Below are positions 1 to 11,403 of a stretch of 64,000 nucleotides of DNA, one piece after another (positions within the stretch are counted from its first letter, which is position 1; the number at the start of each line of letters is the position of its first letter). Both the position numbers and the translations under genes were made by a program. The notes under the pieces were generated by a model. It did not search any database, was not told where the DNA came from, and saw only the letters and a list, made by a program, of their open reading frames with translations. This stretch comes from Podaxis mareebaensis (lineage: Eukaryota; Basidiomycota; Agaricomycetes; Agaricales; Agaricaceae), in NCBI GenBank assembly GCA_018524725.1, contig JAEUWP010000115.1, positions 1 through 64,000 on the forward strand. The letters are read 5' to 3'.

Positions 1-84
1 AATACTATTTTATATTTCACTTCACATTATCACCTTTATCTGTTATATTCTATAGTAATCCATTTGCTGCCCCATCACCACCAA

Positions 85-2176
85 ACTTGAAGGTATCAAG
101 AACTGGCCTACACTGAAAACAACTCAAGACATTCAAAAATTTATCAGATTTTGCAACTTCTACCAATGATTCATCCAAAACTACTCCAAGCACACAGCAC
201 CTCTCAATGCACTAATGTCCAAAAATGTCAAATTTGAATGGAAACCTGAGCATCAACAAGCATTCAATGAGCTCAAAAGGAAGTTTGAAGATTGACCTAT
301 TCTTATCACACCAGACCCATCAAAACCTTTCAAAATCAAGACTGATGCATCACAGTATGCAGCAGGAGCTGTGCTCTATCAAAAAGACAAAAACAGCATT
401 CGTTGTCCAATTGCCTTCCATTCCAAAGCCTTTACCCTGACAGAATGCAACTATCATTGCTCAGAACTCAAATGGCTAGCTATAATTATTGCACTATGCA
501 CATGGCACCACTACCTTGAAGGATTGCCCCATGAAATCATCATCTGGAGTGACCACAAAAATTTATCATGATATAAGGAACCACAAACCCTCAACAAGTG
601 ACAAGTTCGCTGGGTACAATTCATGCAACATTTCCAACCTAACCTCAAGATTAAACATATCCCTGGTTGAAAGAATGGACCAGCAGACACACTATCAAGA
701 CAACCCAACTATGCACCTCAAGAAACAGAAAATTGAGACATTACTGTATTCAATAAATCAATGATTGCCATCATCACAGAAGATGACAAACAAGTCATCA
801 GGAAGCACTGAGAAATGATAGACCCCAATGATGATGACACACTGGATCAAGATTTACCTACTCATGGGAATAGAATTCTGATTCCCAATGAACCATCACT
901 ATGCCACAGATTACTCCAATGAGTACATAACCACCAAACTGCAGGACATCCTGGAATAGCTGAAACACTATGCAAACTTGCTGAATATGCATACTGGCCA
1001 GCCATGAAGGACTACATCACTGAATATGTTAAAAGCTGCCTGACCTGCCAACAGCACAAGATCATCAGATGACCAGACAAGCCACCTTACCAGCCTATTC
1101 CAGCACCCCAATCAACATGACCCTTTTCACAAATCTCTATGGATCTCATCATGGATCTACCACCATCCCACAGATATGATTCTGTTTTGGCCATAGTGGA
1201 CCATGGCCTTATGAAGGGGATAATTTTAGCCCCTACTACAAAAACTGCCAACAGCCAAGTCATTGCTTCTATTTTGGTCAACCACCTATTTTCACAATAT
1301 GGCCTTCCTGATAAGGTCATCTCAGATCATGACCCCCAATTTGCATCCAAAGCAATGTGAGAACTGTACAAACTCCTCAACATCAAGTCCACCTACTCTA
1401 CAGCTTACCATCCACAAACTGACAGATCCACTGAATGATTCAATCAAGAAATCAAGACTTACCTTGCCATTGCCACTTCAAGTGACCCAAATGAATGGAG
1501 CAAGTATCTTCCAATCTATGAATTTTGCCACAACAATCGTCCCCATGCTGGACATTCTGAAACTCCATTTCAACTACTTTATGGCTATACCCCAAAAGCA
1601 TTTCCAACAGAAATGGAACCCACAAACAACCCATCAGCAGAAGACTGCATGAATCAACTAACAGAAGCCCACTACCACACTATTCAAGCACATAACCACA
1701 CCTGTCAAATCATGGCAAAATGCACAGCCAACTATTGACTCCCCACCTATTCCATAGGAGACCAAGTATGGCTAGATATGTGCAACCTTCCATTACAAGT
1801 TAAATCAAGAAAACTTGCCCTGAAACATGAAGGACCATTTGAAATCATCAAGAAGATATCCACAGTCAACTTCAAGCTAAGATTACCCAAAACATGGCAA
1901 ATTCATCACATATTCCATGCCACTCTTCTCACTCCAGTAATCGAGAATAACTTATATGGCAAACATTACCCACAACCTGTGCCAGAACTGTGCAATGATG
2001 AAGAACACTATGAAGTCAAAGCAATCCTGAATCATTGATGACTGCACAGCTGCCTCAAATTCCTAGTCAAGTGGACTGGCTATCCACACTCCAAAAATAC
2101 ATGGGAACCACAGTCCACATTCTCCAATGCACAGCAAATCCTCAATGCTTATAAAAGGAAGAACCAACTTTGCTAA
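85..2176 (+). pseudogene. Decayed Ty3/gypsy pol (RT end, RNase H, integrase, chromodomain) of the older outer element
   Basis: One frame reads through the end of reverse transcriptase, an RNase H domain (TDASQYAAGAVLY near 340-375, SDHKNLS near 550-570), the integrase zinc region (about 900-1070, ending in CLTCQQHK), the integrase core (MDLIMDLPP near 1140, SDHDPQF near 1325, HPQTDRSTE near 1410-1430) and a chromodomain-like tail (FLVKWTGY near 2065, TWEP near 2100). The frame ends at a TAA at 2174-2176. Many in-frame TGA codons interrupt it, often where relatives carry Arg or Trp, so it cannot encode a working polyprotein. The 5' half (gag, protease, most of RT) lies left of the window or is lost. 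Bases 1 to about 84 do not continue the RT reading and may be another insertion. CpG dinucleotides are almost absent. Confidence 0.85.
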
Positions 2177-2185
2177 CCACTAGAG

Positions 2186-3328
2186 ATGTCAACCACCAAC
2201 ACCCAAGAAACTGCTACTCAAACTGAAGCTTGCCAAGATACTCAATTACCTCCCAACTCTACTACAAGCACTGGCTGCAGCACTGACCACATCCAATCCC
2301 TCATCGAGACACCCACCACCTTTCAAGAATGCCTGAATGCCATCACAGAACACCTCACCATACAACACATCACAATGACCACAATTGCGCAGGATGCTGT
2401 GCCCTTCCTCATCTTGCACCCACTCCACCTGCTCCCAGCCTACTCAACCTGCATCAGAACCCAGGAATTCATCTGGCCAATCAACACTGGATCCCTAATT
2501 GAACTACCTTCCCTCCCTAGTGAAGTATCTGACCTTGACACTGAACTTGTTTGACTCAGAGAATCTCTGGACTGGGTTAACTCCATCACCCAGGACCCCA
2601 CTCTTTGAAGGAATCCACTTTTGGTTCAGAACTGCAACGTCTACAGGGAAACTATTGCTACTATTGTGCATTCTGCTAGAATGCTCATTCAACTTTTGAA
2701 CTCAATGGAGATGGCCCAACTTGCTTGTATTGGCCACAACATCTCCCCTCAACTATGTAGTGATATTGAGAGCTCAAGCTCTACCACCAAACTTCTCCTT
2801 GATAAAATTGGTTTACAACTCAACACACTTAGCAGAACTAGCTCTCTTTTGAATCCTCCACTATCCGGATCTCCCCAATGAACAGATCAACAACTACAAC
2901 CTGATTCAACTCTACATGAGACTCATGCCTTACATAGCAGGACTCCCTCAACTCCAAGTCCACATCTCTTGCCTCCAATTCAGGGAAGTGTTAGACATTA
3001 TCAAGATGTTAGCCTTCCATTGTGAACTGAGGCTCTATTGTCATGATCTACCAATGCAAGCTGCTATGTGGCTCCACATCAAAGAATACAATGATGTCCT
3101 GACTCCCCACCAGACATTTCCAATCTGGGCAACTGCTGCCCTCCTAGCTGACCTATCACTCCTCCTAGGCACCTGCTCCCAGCCTGACCTCCTCCACTAC
3201 TTCACCCTTCATGCACTTTTCCACAAAGGGCCAATCAACACCAGTGGTATCCATATACTGATCAATACAGAGGAAGTAACCTCACCCAATCACCTCTATG
3301 AGCTAGGGACTATAATGGAACCCCCTAC
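2186..3328 (+). pseudogene. Post-pol ORF of the outer gypsy element, left part (split by insertion)
   Basis: An ATG at 2186, ten bases after the pol stop, opens a Ser/Thr-rich frame beginning MSTTNTQETATQ. It continues past TGA codons to about 2881, then reading continues one frame over (INNYNLIQLYMRLMPYIAG onward) to 3328, so there is a frameshift, a small indel or an intron near 2880. At 3328 the frame is cut by the inner gypsy element. Removing that element with one copy of its CCTAC duplication joins codon 3327-3328+14983 in frame. I recognise no domain, signal peptide or membrane helix. Its place downstream of pol is where env-like or accessory ORFs lie in other LTR elements, but nothing here looks like an envelope. 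Confidence 0.6.
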
Positions 3329-3601
3329 TGTAAGGGCTAAGCCCTTACAGTCGTATTAATTCTTGTTCCATTGTTATCTTGAGTTGCTCTTTTAATAATT
3401 AATTGTTTAAAGTCTTGTTTGTCTTCGACCTTGATAGATTACTCAATCCATCAAAATATATTCCTTATAAATCTCGTTGTCAGCTGTCATTAGGACAGCT
3501 GACCTTATACCATACCCATAAGTACACCCAATATATTGGGCTTACAGTACTTCGGTGTGAATGTAAGGTCATATGCTCTAAGTAAACCCAATGGGTTTAC
3601 A
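3329..3601 (+). repeat. 5' LTR of inner gypsy element
   Basis: This 273-bp repeat matches 14705-14977 except at a handful of sites. It starts with a perfect 21-bp palindrome (3329-3349; 10-bp arms TGTAAGGGCT / AGCCCTTACA around one central A) and ends in TTTACA. The termini are the usual TG...CA. It is preceded by the target duplication CCTAC. Confidence 0.97.
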
Positions 3602-3743
3602 CTTTTTTACTGTACCCCGCACTTGGGCATGTACTAAGTGAACCCATTAAATGCAATTATTGTGCTTAAAAGCCTAAAGCAAAAAATTCTTGTCACCACT
3701 CACTCAAATGACCTCACAGCACAACTACCCCCCTGGACACTAC
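3602..3743 (+). other. Leader between 5' LTR and first ORF of inner gypsy element
   Basis: This is about 140 bp of non-coding leader. I could not match a convincing tRNA primer-binding site next to the LTR; the bases directly after it are T-rich. The segment just before 3744 resembles the corresponding part of the minus-strand fragment upstream of 17221 (both encode PPGHY before the MS start). Confidence 0.5.
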
Positions 3744-4300
3744 AACATGTCTGAAGACATGCAATGACACCTCGACATGAACATACAAGGCCTATGCACC
3801 CCATCCACACCCCCTTCCCCATCTATCCCCTCGCCACATTATGAACCGACAATCCCCTTCCCCATCACCACACTCCCAGCAGACGTGTCAGCTTACAAAT
3901 CATCCACCAATGGTGAGGAAGCTCCAGAGGAGCTTCCCCTATTCCCCAAATTCGAGCCAAGCCATCCCCTAGCATTGTGCCCCACATCAAGCACAATACA
4001 CTGATCTGATGGTTCATAGTCTGAACCATTGACACCAGAATTCCTGCTGCCAACCCTTAATGATGTAGTCTTGTTAGAAGACCAAGTCAACTCAATATTC
4101 ACAGACTATGGCATTATTAAATGCCAATGCCAACATCAGATGTTGGTATACACTGAGACAATTGTAGTGGAATCTTATAGAGAAACCAACTCACTGATAG
4201 ATGTTGGATCCAACTGATTCTGTACCACATATATCAAAGCTTTAACAAAGCTTTGCATGGCCTACCAAAAGGCCCAAGCCACAAAGGTCAAGTGAACTGA
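3744..4300 (+). pseudogene. N-terminal gag-like ORF of inner gypsy element
   Basis: The frame starts MSEDMQ at 3744 and is Pro/Ser-rich, with a short conserved stretch NGEEAPEELPLFPKFE. The same motif (TGEEAPLELPLFPEFE) is found on the minus strand at 16,940-17,221, so this is a genuine conserved N-terminal region of an element family. In-frame TGA codons occur near 3765, 4003, 4015 and 4215. Near 4300 the coding sense shifts by one base relative to the long downstream frame, through an indel, an intron or a frameshift site. Confidence 0.6.
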
Positions 4301-6630
4301 CCTTATGCCCATGCAGTGTGTACAAAATACAACCCATGCAACCATACCTCAAGCATGTTCTCAACTCCACTAATGATGGGATCACCTTTGATCCCCTCAA
4401 TGCCAAAATTGACAAAGCAATCGAGAGGGCCAAACAACACCCAGTGCATAAGCACAATCATCAATGTAATAATGATGGACCACCAGCAATGCCCCAACCA
4501 CAACTTCGCATTGCACCACCATTGCCTACCACTCTATCGAACACCACCCAAGCTGTGGCACACTTGCATGTGCCCCAGCAACCTGGGGAGATGGACCAGG
4601 TGTACAACAAACACCTTAGTGCACAACGACAACATGCACAAGGGTATGGCCTTAGAGCCACCCACTTCACTATCAAAGAGTCCACTGTCACAGATGGCGA
4701 AACTGTCCCAGGAAATGACACATTCACAAACTATCAGCAATGCTATGCCCCAACTGGTGGGGCATCACAAATACAACCACCCTTGCTGTTAATGCAGCCT
4801 GACCACCAGGGTCAGACTACCATCTCAAACTCACAATGGTCACCATGACTACCCCCTATCCCCTCTCCTAAGGGGAAAGGACTAATGGGCACACCATCAC
4901 TGAGGACAATGATGCAAGGTAGCAACTACCTTGCAATGAATCTTACTAACCCAAACTCAGGAATGGTAAAACAAACTGTTCCACCCCTGCCAACAGCTGA
5001 ACCATTGGTTGACAGTAAATCTCCAATGGCTTCAACATCAAATGTCAAAGCTGAACAGACCTCAGCTACTAGCATTTGGGTGAATGCTAATATGATCCAA
5101 GTGTTGAGCACACCATTCGCACTGCCTATGACTAAACGAACCCCTCATGCCAACAAATGGAGCAACTGTATCACTCTACAATGAATGCATAATGAAGATA
5201 TCCACAATTGCAGGTCATCTATGATAGATGACCAGTACATTAGGTTCAATGGACATATACCTGTTGAAGCAACCATGTCAGAACACAAGGAGCAAAAACT
5301 TGCTACTCATGTATTCTTCAGAGGCCCCCTTAAGACACCTCAAACATCCAACTCCTGCAAAACAGTTAGGGTGGCCTCCCTACCCCAACAACCATTACAA
5401 CTGCCTTCACAGGGACAAAGCTTGCCCCTGCTACATAACCTAAACCCTCTCTGAAACCTCCCTCTAGTATGAGAGGAAGAAGAAGAGGATGAAGAAGAGG
5501 AGGAATGAGAGGTGCATAACACCTCACAACTCCCAACACCAAATTGAGGGACTCATCATTACTCCCTAGTTAGAGAAGCATGTGACAAGTCCATAATTCC
5601 AGGGATTGTACAATCTGTCCAGAGCTACAATAATCTTATGTATGATTGTTTACATGGAACAATCGACCAATACCTTGCACAACCAATCAAATACCCCAAA
5701 GGTTATAAACCTTCATTGAACAAGCTCCCCACAAAAAAGAGCTTGGAGCCATATGGTGGAAGTCACTGATTCAGAGACTTATTGTCATTTGTGACAAGTC
5801 TCTGTGCTGACTTCGCCATGAAGGGACTAGGGGGACAGAACCCTGCTATGGACCAGTTACATATCCTGACCCTCCAATACTACCTCATTGGGGAGGTGAA
5901 AGAAATGTTTGTTTGCCATGTACTTAGCATAGATTGTAGTAAATACAATTGGACTTTCAAGAGTGTCATAATGGCACTCTATGACAGATTTATCAGACTG
6001 ACATTGATGCATGAGGCTCGCAAAAGCCTCAAGGGAGTCAAATACAATCCCAAGGAAGGGATTCAACACTATTATGATGCCATCTTGGGTTACTCACAAG
6101 ACATGGCAGTCCATCCCAACAATTATTCTCTCATCAAGACCTTCTTAGAAGGTCTACTGCAAACTATGAGACACTTCCTCATGTTTGACAGAGGACTGTC
6201 ACCTGAAATGAATCAACTCAAAGACTTTGTAGCACATGCAGCCAATTACAAGAATCAGATGCAAAGCAGTGCCTTCTTTGAAAGGGTTTTGAAACCCTCT
6301 TGATCACATGAACCATTGGCAGGCTTCCCAAAGAAACCTGCTGCAGCAGAACCAAGAACAAGGACTGCATGGGTCCCTCGACACATATCCACAGGACAGG
6401 ATTGCATTCCTGCTTACAAGCTAAGGCAACCCTCAAATGCCTTCCCACCAAAGCGACCATCAAGACCCCCACCTCAACAACAGAAACCCAAGGCTCAATT
6501 TAAACCTCAGGTACAAAACAGAGCACCTGTGAAGCCGATCCAAAGTAACAAGGCCACAGAGAAAGGGCCTTGTTATGAATGCAGAAAACATGGTCACTGG
6601 GCACAAGAATGCCCAGAGAAGGGGAAATGA
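4300..6630 (+). pseudogene. Gag region of inner gypsy element with zinc knuckle
   Basis: A long frame interrupted only by TGA runs through a Gln/Pro-rich segment (4318-4848), an acidic run near 5470-5515 (mainly Glu) and a globular gag-like segment at 5782-6303 (FVTSLCADFAMKGLGGQNPA... with IRLTLMHEARKSLKG). It ends with a basic Pro-rich linker and one CCHC zinc knuckle, CYECRKHGHWAQEC, near 6570-6615. The spacing C-x2-C-x4-H-x4-C is that of retroviral and gypsy nucleocapsids. TGA codons at 4846, 5182, 5452 and 6301 break the frame. Confidence 0.8.
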
Positions 6631-6648
6631 CACAGCTATGTACAGGCT

Positions 6649-7785
6649 GTGCACACAGCCATTCCAGTGAATGATGAAGAAGTTCTTCAACAAGAAGTTG
6701 AAGAAATCGAACAGGACTCAACCTCAGATGACAACACTGAGGTCCAAGAAGAACCAGAGTCTAGTTTGTCAAATGGAGATGAACTAGTACAAGTTGAAGT
6801 CATCAAATCAGACTATGGATCTGATGTTGATGACAAATATGATTTCACCACCATGATTGGTGATGCAGAAGACATTAACAACAAAGACTGCAATGACTTT
6901 GATGTTGTTGATGCTCTCACTGTCAAGCCCAGCAAGAAACCAGACCACAAAGTGAGGGTACGTCGCATCACCCTCCATAAAGAGAAGGATAAGGTCCTTC
7001 AGCCCCAAGCATCCCTCAGTGAGAAACAATGTCTTGCCACTCTCATCAGCATCAATGGCATTGACACTTGGACACTGTGGGACTCTGGTAGTACAACTAC
7101 TGGTATAACCCCCATGTTTGCACAAGTGGCTGGCATCAGGGTCAACAAACTATTAGACCCTCACACACTGCAGCTGGGGACAGTGGGTAGTCGATCCACT
7201 GTCAAGTACAGAGCAACAGTAAATGTCACCATTGGAAACATACATACTCGTATGTATGTAGATGTAGCAAACTTCAATCGCTACAACATGATAATCAGTA
7301 TGCCATTCATGCATACAAACAATGTCATCCTCGACTTCATCAAGAATGAAGTCAGAATTGGAAACAAAACCATAGCAATAGCAAATTTTGCCAGTGAATC
7401 AGATACTCACCTGTGCTGCCACCGTGCAACTGACAAAAACAAGTCAAGTTGACTTGTGGAGGGTGTTCAATGGGACAATGTCCATTGAACATCCATAGAA
7501 GAAGTTTGAGATGACAAACAAAGCTCCTGAGGGGAAACATTACCCCATGATAGTCACCATCTCCTAGAAGAGGTTGAGAGTTCCATGAACTCTCAAAGGG
7601 GGGACATAGGTCACAGAGGACACAAGGTCTCCTCCAAGAGAGACAAACTGAAGGGAAAATTACACCCTTCACCAAACCAAGAGGGACAAAATGCCCCTCA
7701 TGGACCACAAAAAACAAGATACAAGTCTCATTTGATAGACAGACCCACTCAAAACCCAATGTTCAAGTGGTATTATGACCCCTGA
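6649..7785 (+). pseudogene. Aspartic protease region of inner gypsy element
   Basis: After an acidic spacer (6649-6930), the protein reads WTLWDSGSTTTGI near 7070-7105. This is the D-S/T-G active-site motif of a retropepsin, followed by a hydrophobic ANFNRYNMIISMPFM stretch typical of the fold's second half. In the full element it would cut the Gag-Pol polyprotein. The frame is broken by TGA at 7450 and several times between 7485 and 7785. Confidence 0.8.
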
Positions 7786-8073
7786 ATGCCCGCAGAATGG
7801 AATGCCATGGTCTGTGGCATATGGGAAATGTGTTGTCCTGGGGATGAACTACCAACATCGACTGGGTTCACACAACCCAACCTCAATGACATAGTCAAAA
7901 CCCAGGAGTTTACCAGGGTACATTACCCCAATAAAATGGTATGAGATCAACTCCACAGTATGCTCATCACTCATCTTCCACTGGAAGATGATTCAGAAAC
8001 ACAGATACAAAATGCTCAGATCAATGCCGAGAAGAGGAATCACCACCCTGAGTGACAAGGCTGGTATTTCAAG

Positions 8074-9450
8074 ATGGACATACCAATGCTGTGCCAGCAG
8101 TGGTTCAATGAATTCAAGGACATAATACATGGTCCTCCAGACGAGCTTCCCCCATTTCATGAAGTAAATCATGAAATAAACCTCATTGATGAGAGTAAGA
8201 AGTATAGCTACTTCACTCCCAGATGCCCACAATCCCTGCACAGGGAGTTTCACCAGAAACTCAACCACTATGTGAACACAAAATGGTGGGAGCCATGACA
8301 TATCTCCCAAGCAGTGCTGTTACTGTGCATCCCAAAGAAAGACGGTTGACTACGAACTGTCATCAATGCATGACAACAAAATGAAAACACCATCAAGGAC
8401 ACTATGCCCTTGCCAGACCAAGACATCATTTGAGAAGACATCGCTTGAGCATGATATCGATCCAAGATCGATCTCACTGATGCCTACAAGCAAGTCTGAG
8501 TATGTCTAGAAGACATAGACAAAATGGGATTTGCCACAATCACTGGCACATATGTCAGCAACATAATGCAGCAGGGGGATTGTAATGCCCCTGCAACCTT
8601 TCAGTGGTTAATGACTGCTATATTTCACGATGTCATAGGTATATGTGTACACATATACCTTGACAACATCTTCATATTCTCTGACTCAATAGATGAACAC
8701 AAAGATCATCTATGACTTGTGTTTGAGCAACTGTGCAAACACAAGTTATATGTCAAACAATCCAAATGTGATCTGTATGCAGATTGCATTGACTGCCTTG
8801 GTCATATCATAGATGACCAAGGGATACACCCAGATGAAGACAAATTGACCTGCATCTGGGAGTGGCACACTCCCAGAAACTATACCAATGTTCAATGATT
8901 CATTGGACTCATCAACTACCTGGCAAACTTTTTGCCAGATGTATCTGCATACACTGGGCCACTGCTCGCAATCACCCTGAATGGAACCCTGTTCCATTGG
9001 AGACCCCTTCACCAGCATTGCTTTGACATGGTGAAAAGGATCTGTGAGAAGACCCCTATTGTCAAACCAATAGACCCCAGAACTGGGGAACCTATATAGA
9101 TCATCTGTGATGCCTCTAAGACAGGCATTGGAGCCATGTATGGACAAGGACCCACCTGGGCAGACTGCTGCCCAGCAGGGTTCATGTCCAAGAAGTTCAC
9201 CCCAGCACAGCAGAACTATGCCATGCATGAACTTGAGACACTAGTGATTTTAGAAGCACTAATGAAGTGGGAGGATAAACTTGTTGGCTACAGGATCCAT
9301 GTTATCACAGATCACAAGGTGCTGGAGTTTTTCAAAACTCAAGTGCAACTGTCTAGCCGACAATGATGGTGGATGGACTATCTATTGTGTTTTAACTTTG
9401 ACATTACATATGTCAAAGGAGAATGAAATAAAGTAGCAGACTGCTTGTCC
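8074..9450 (+). pseudogene. Reverse transcriptase and RNase H region of inner gypsy element
   Basis: RT blocks seen in order are IPKKDG near 8328-8346, SKIDLTDAYKQV near 8460-8498, MQQGDCNAPATFQ near 8565-8604, and YLDNIFIFSD near 8656-8685 in place of the usual Y-x-D-D box. RNase H follows, with CDASKTGIGA near 9108, HELETLVILEAL near 9228 and TDHKVLEFF near 9308. The thumb and connection read VADCLSRYF near 9437. At least eight in-frame TGA codons lie between 8290 and 8510 alone, mostly where relatives have Arg. The second catalytic Asp of the YLDD box is Asn here, a G-to-A type change. Confidence 0.9.
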
Positions 9451-11274
9451 CGCTACTTTGAAAGCAATACTCCAGGAGAGGAACACTCCCCTGGAGAATA
9501 TGTCCAAGTCGATCACAGAATCGATCCTCACTGCGAGGACCTACCCCTACAACGAGCCGAGGAGATCGAGCATCTTCTTGACAGAGTCAATGCAATGGTT
9601 GAGCAACCATTGTGTCAAAGCACCTGCCTGCATGAATGGCAGGAAGAACAAGAGATTGAAACTCATGAGCTTCAAGAAGCAGCCCAGAGACAGGTTGCTC
9701 AACAGGAGCCACAAGAACAACTTGTTGAGTCTCCAACACTGGGAGACACATTAATGGGTAACATCTCCACTGAAGCTCCAATGGAGCTCCCAATTGATGT
9801 GACAAAAACAATCACATCAGGATACACATCCAACCCCATGTTTTCAGTGGTGCTTGAAGCACCCAAGAAATACAGTGGTTTTACTGTCAACAAAGATGGT
9901 ATTATTCAAAGAACCACTCCCCAAGGACAGGAGGTGGTATGTATTCCCAACAACTGACCACTAATTACAGAGCTTTTGAATAAAGCTCACAAGATCATTG
10001 GTCACTTCGGTGACCAATGGACAGCAGAGTACCTCCAAAGGTGGTACTGGTGGCCAAAAATAGCCAAAGACACATGCATGTTCTGCAGAACATGTGAAAT
10101 ATGTCAACACTCAAAGGTCTCAAATACAAAACCTTCTGGAACATTGCACTCACTACCAGTCCCAACCAAACCTTGGGATTCCATTGGAATGGACTTCATT
10201 GGTCCATTCCCTGAATCCAAAGGCTTTGACTACCTCTGGGTCATCATTTGTAGAATGACAAGTATGGTATACCTGATTCCAGTACATACATGGATGAAAG
10301 CATCTGAGTTATCCTGGATCTACCTACAAGAGATTGTGAGGCTACATGGCCTCCCTAGTTCAATCATAAGTGATCAGGATTCAAAGTTCACCTCCATGTG
10401 GTGGGTAGAACTCCACAAAATTTTAGGAGCTAAGCTCCTAATGTCCACATCATTCCACCCACAAATGGACAGGCAGACCAAACACATGAACCAGAATATC
10501 AGACAGATATTCTGAGCAATGGTCAGCCATGACCAAAAAAACTGGGTAGACAAGGTACCCATGACTGAGTTTGCTATAAACTCAAGTATATCTGCCACTA
10601 CTGGGTATGCACCATTCGAACTGAACAGTGGATACATGCCCAGTATGATCCAAGAGATATGGGGCAACCTAACACCCCCTAAGGGTGTTAGACTATTTGC
10701 TAAAGCTGCCCTGATGAACTTGGCATCTGCTCATGATGCCATCATAGAAGCACGGGTTTTCCAAACCTGCCAGATGAACAAAAGAAGAGGACCAGAACCC
10801 AACATTAAAGCTAGAGACCTGGTGTTCCTCTCCACCAAAAATCTAAACCTACCAAAAGGCAGAGCTCAGAAGCTCTGCCCAAAGTTCATTGGACCCTTTA
10901 AGGTCTTGGAAGCCAAACCTGAGACATCTAACTACTGTCTCAAGCTACCACCAGCCCTGCAGGAACATTGAATACACCCAATATTCCACATATCATTGCT
11001 CTAGCCCTATAATGCATTGGATGATGCACTATTCCCTAGCTGAAATAAACCAGAACCCTATGACTTTGGCATAGACAATGAACATGAATGGTTCATCAAT
11101 GAAATCATCAGTCATTGTTTCACAAATGATGGCAAGGTGGAGTTCCAGGTACACTGGAGTCTAGGCAATACAACATGGGAGCCATATCACCATTGCAAAG
11201 ACCTAGCAGCTCTAGATCAGTATTTAGAGCTGAAAGGTGCTAACTCAATTCAACAACTACCACAGATCAGTCAA
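9445..11274 (+). pseudogene. Integrase and chromodomain region of inner gypsy element
   Basis: After an acidic linker the zinc-binding part appears (HKIIGH near 9983, CRTCEIC near 10084). The integrase core follows, with GMDFIGPF near 10186 and SDQDSKF near 10370. The third catalytic position reads DRQTKHMNQ near 10465-10495, with Lys where DDE integrases of this family have Glu. The C-terminal chromodomain reads VEFQVHWSLGNTTWEPY near 11138-11190, matching the aromatic/WEP pattern that targets chromoviruses to chromatin. TGA codons at about 9363, 9424, 9955, 10513, 10969 and 11275 break the frame. The element could not insert on its own. Confidence 0.9.
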
Positions 11275-11403
11275 TGACTATCCATAGAAAAATTGATAGT
11301 GTCCAAATTTGGACACTCAACCCTGAGGATTGCATTCCCAATGTTTGGGAACACAAAGATGGGACAAATAACTTTAATTCATCCTCACTTCAACACCACC
11401 ACC

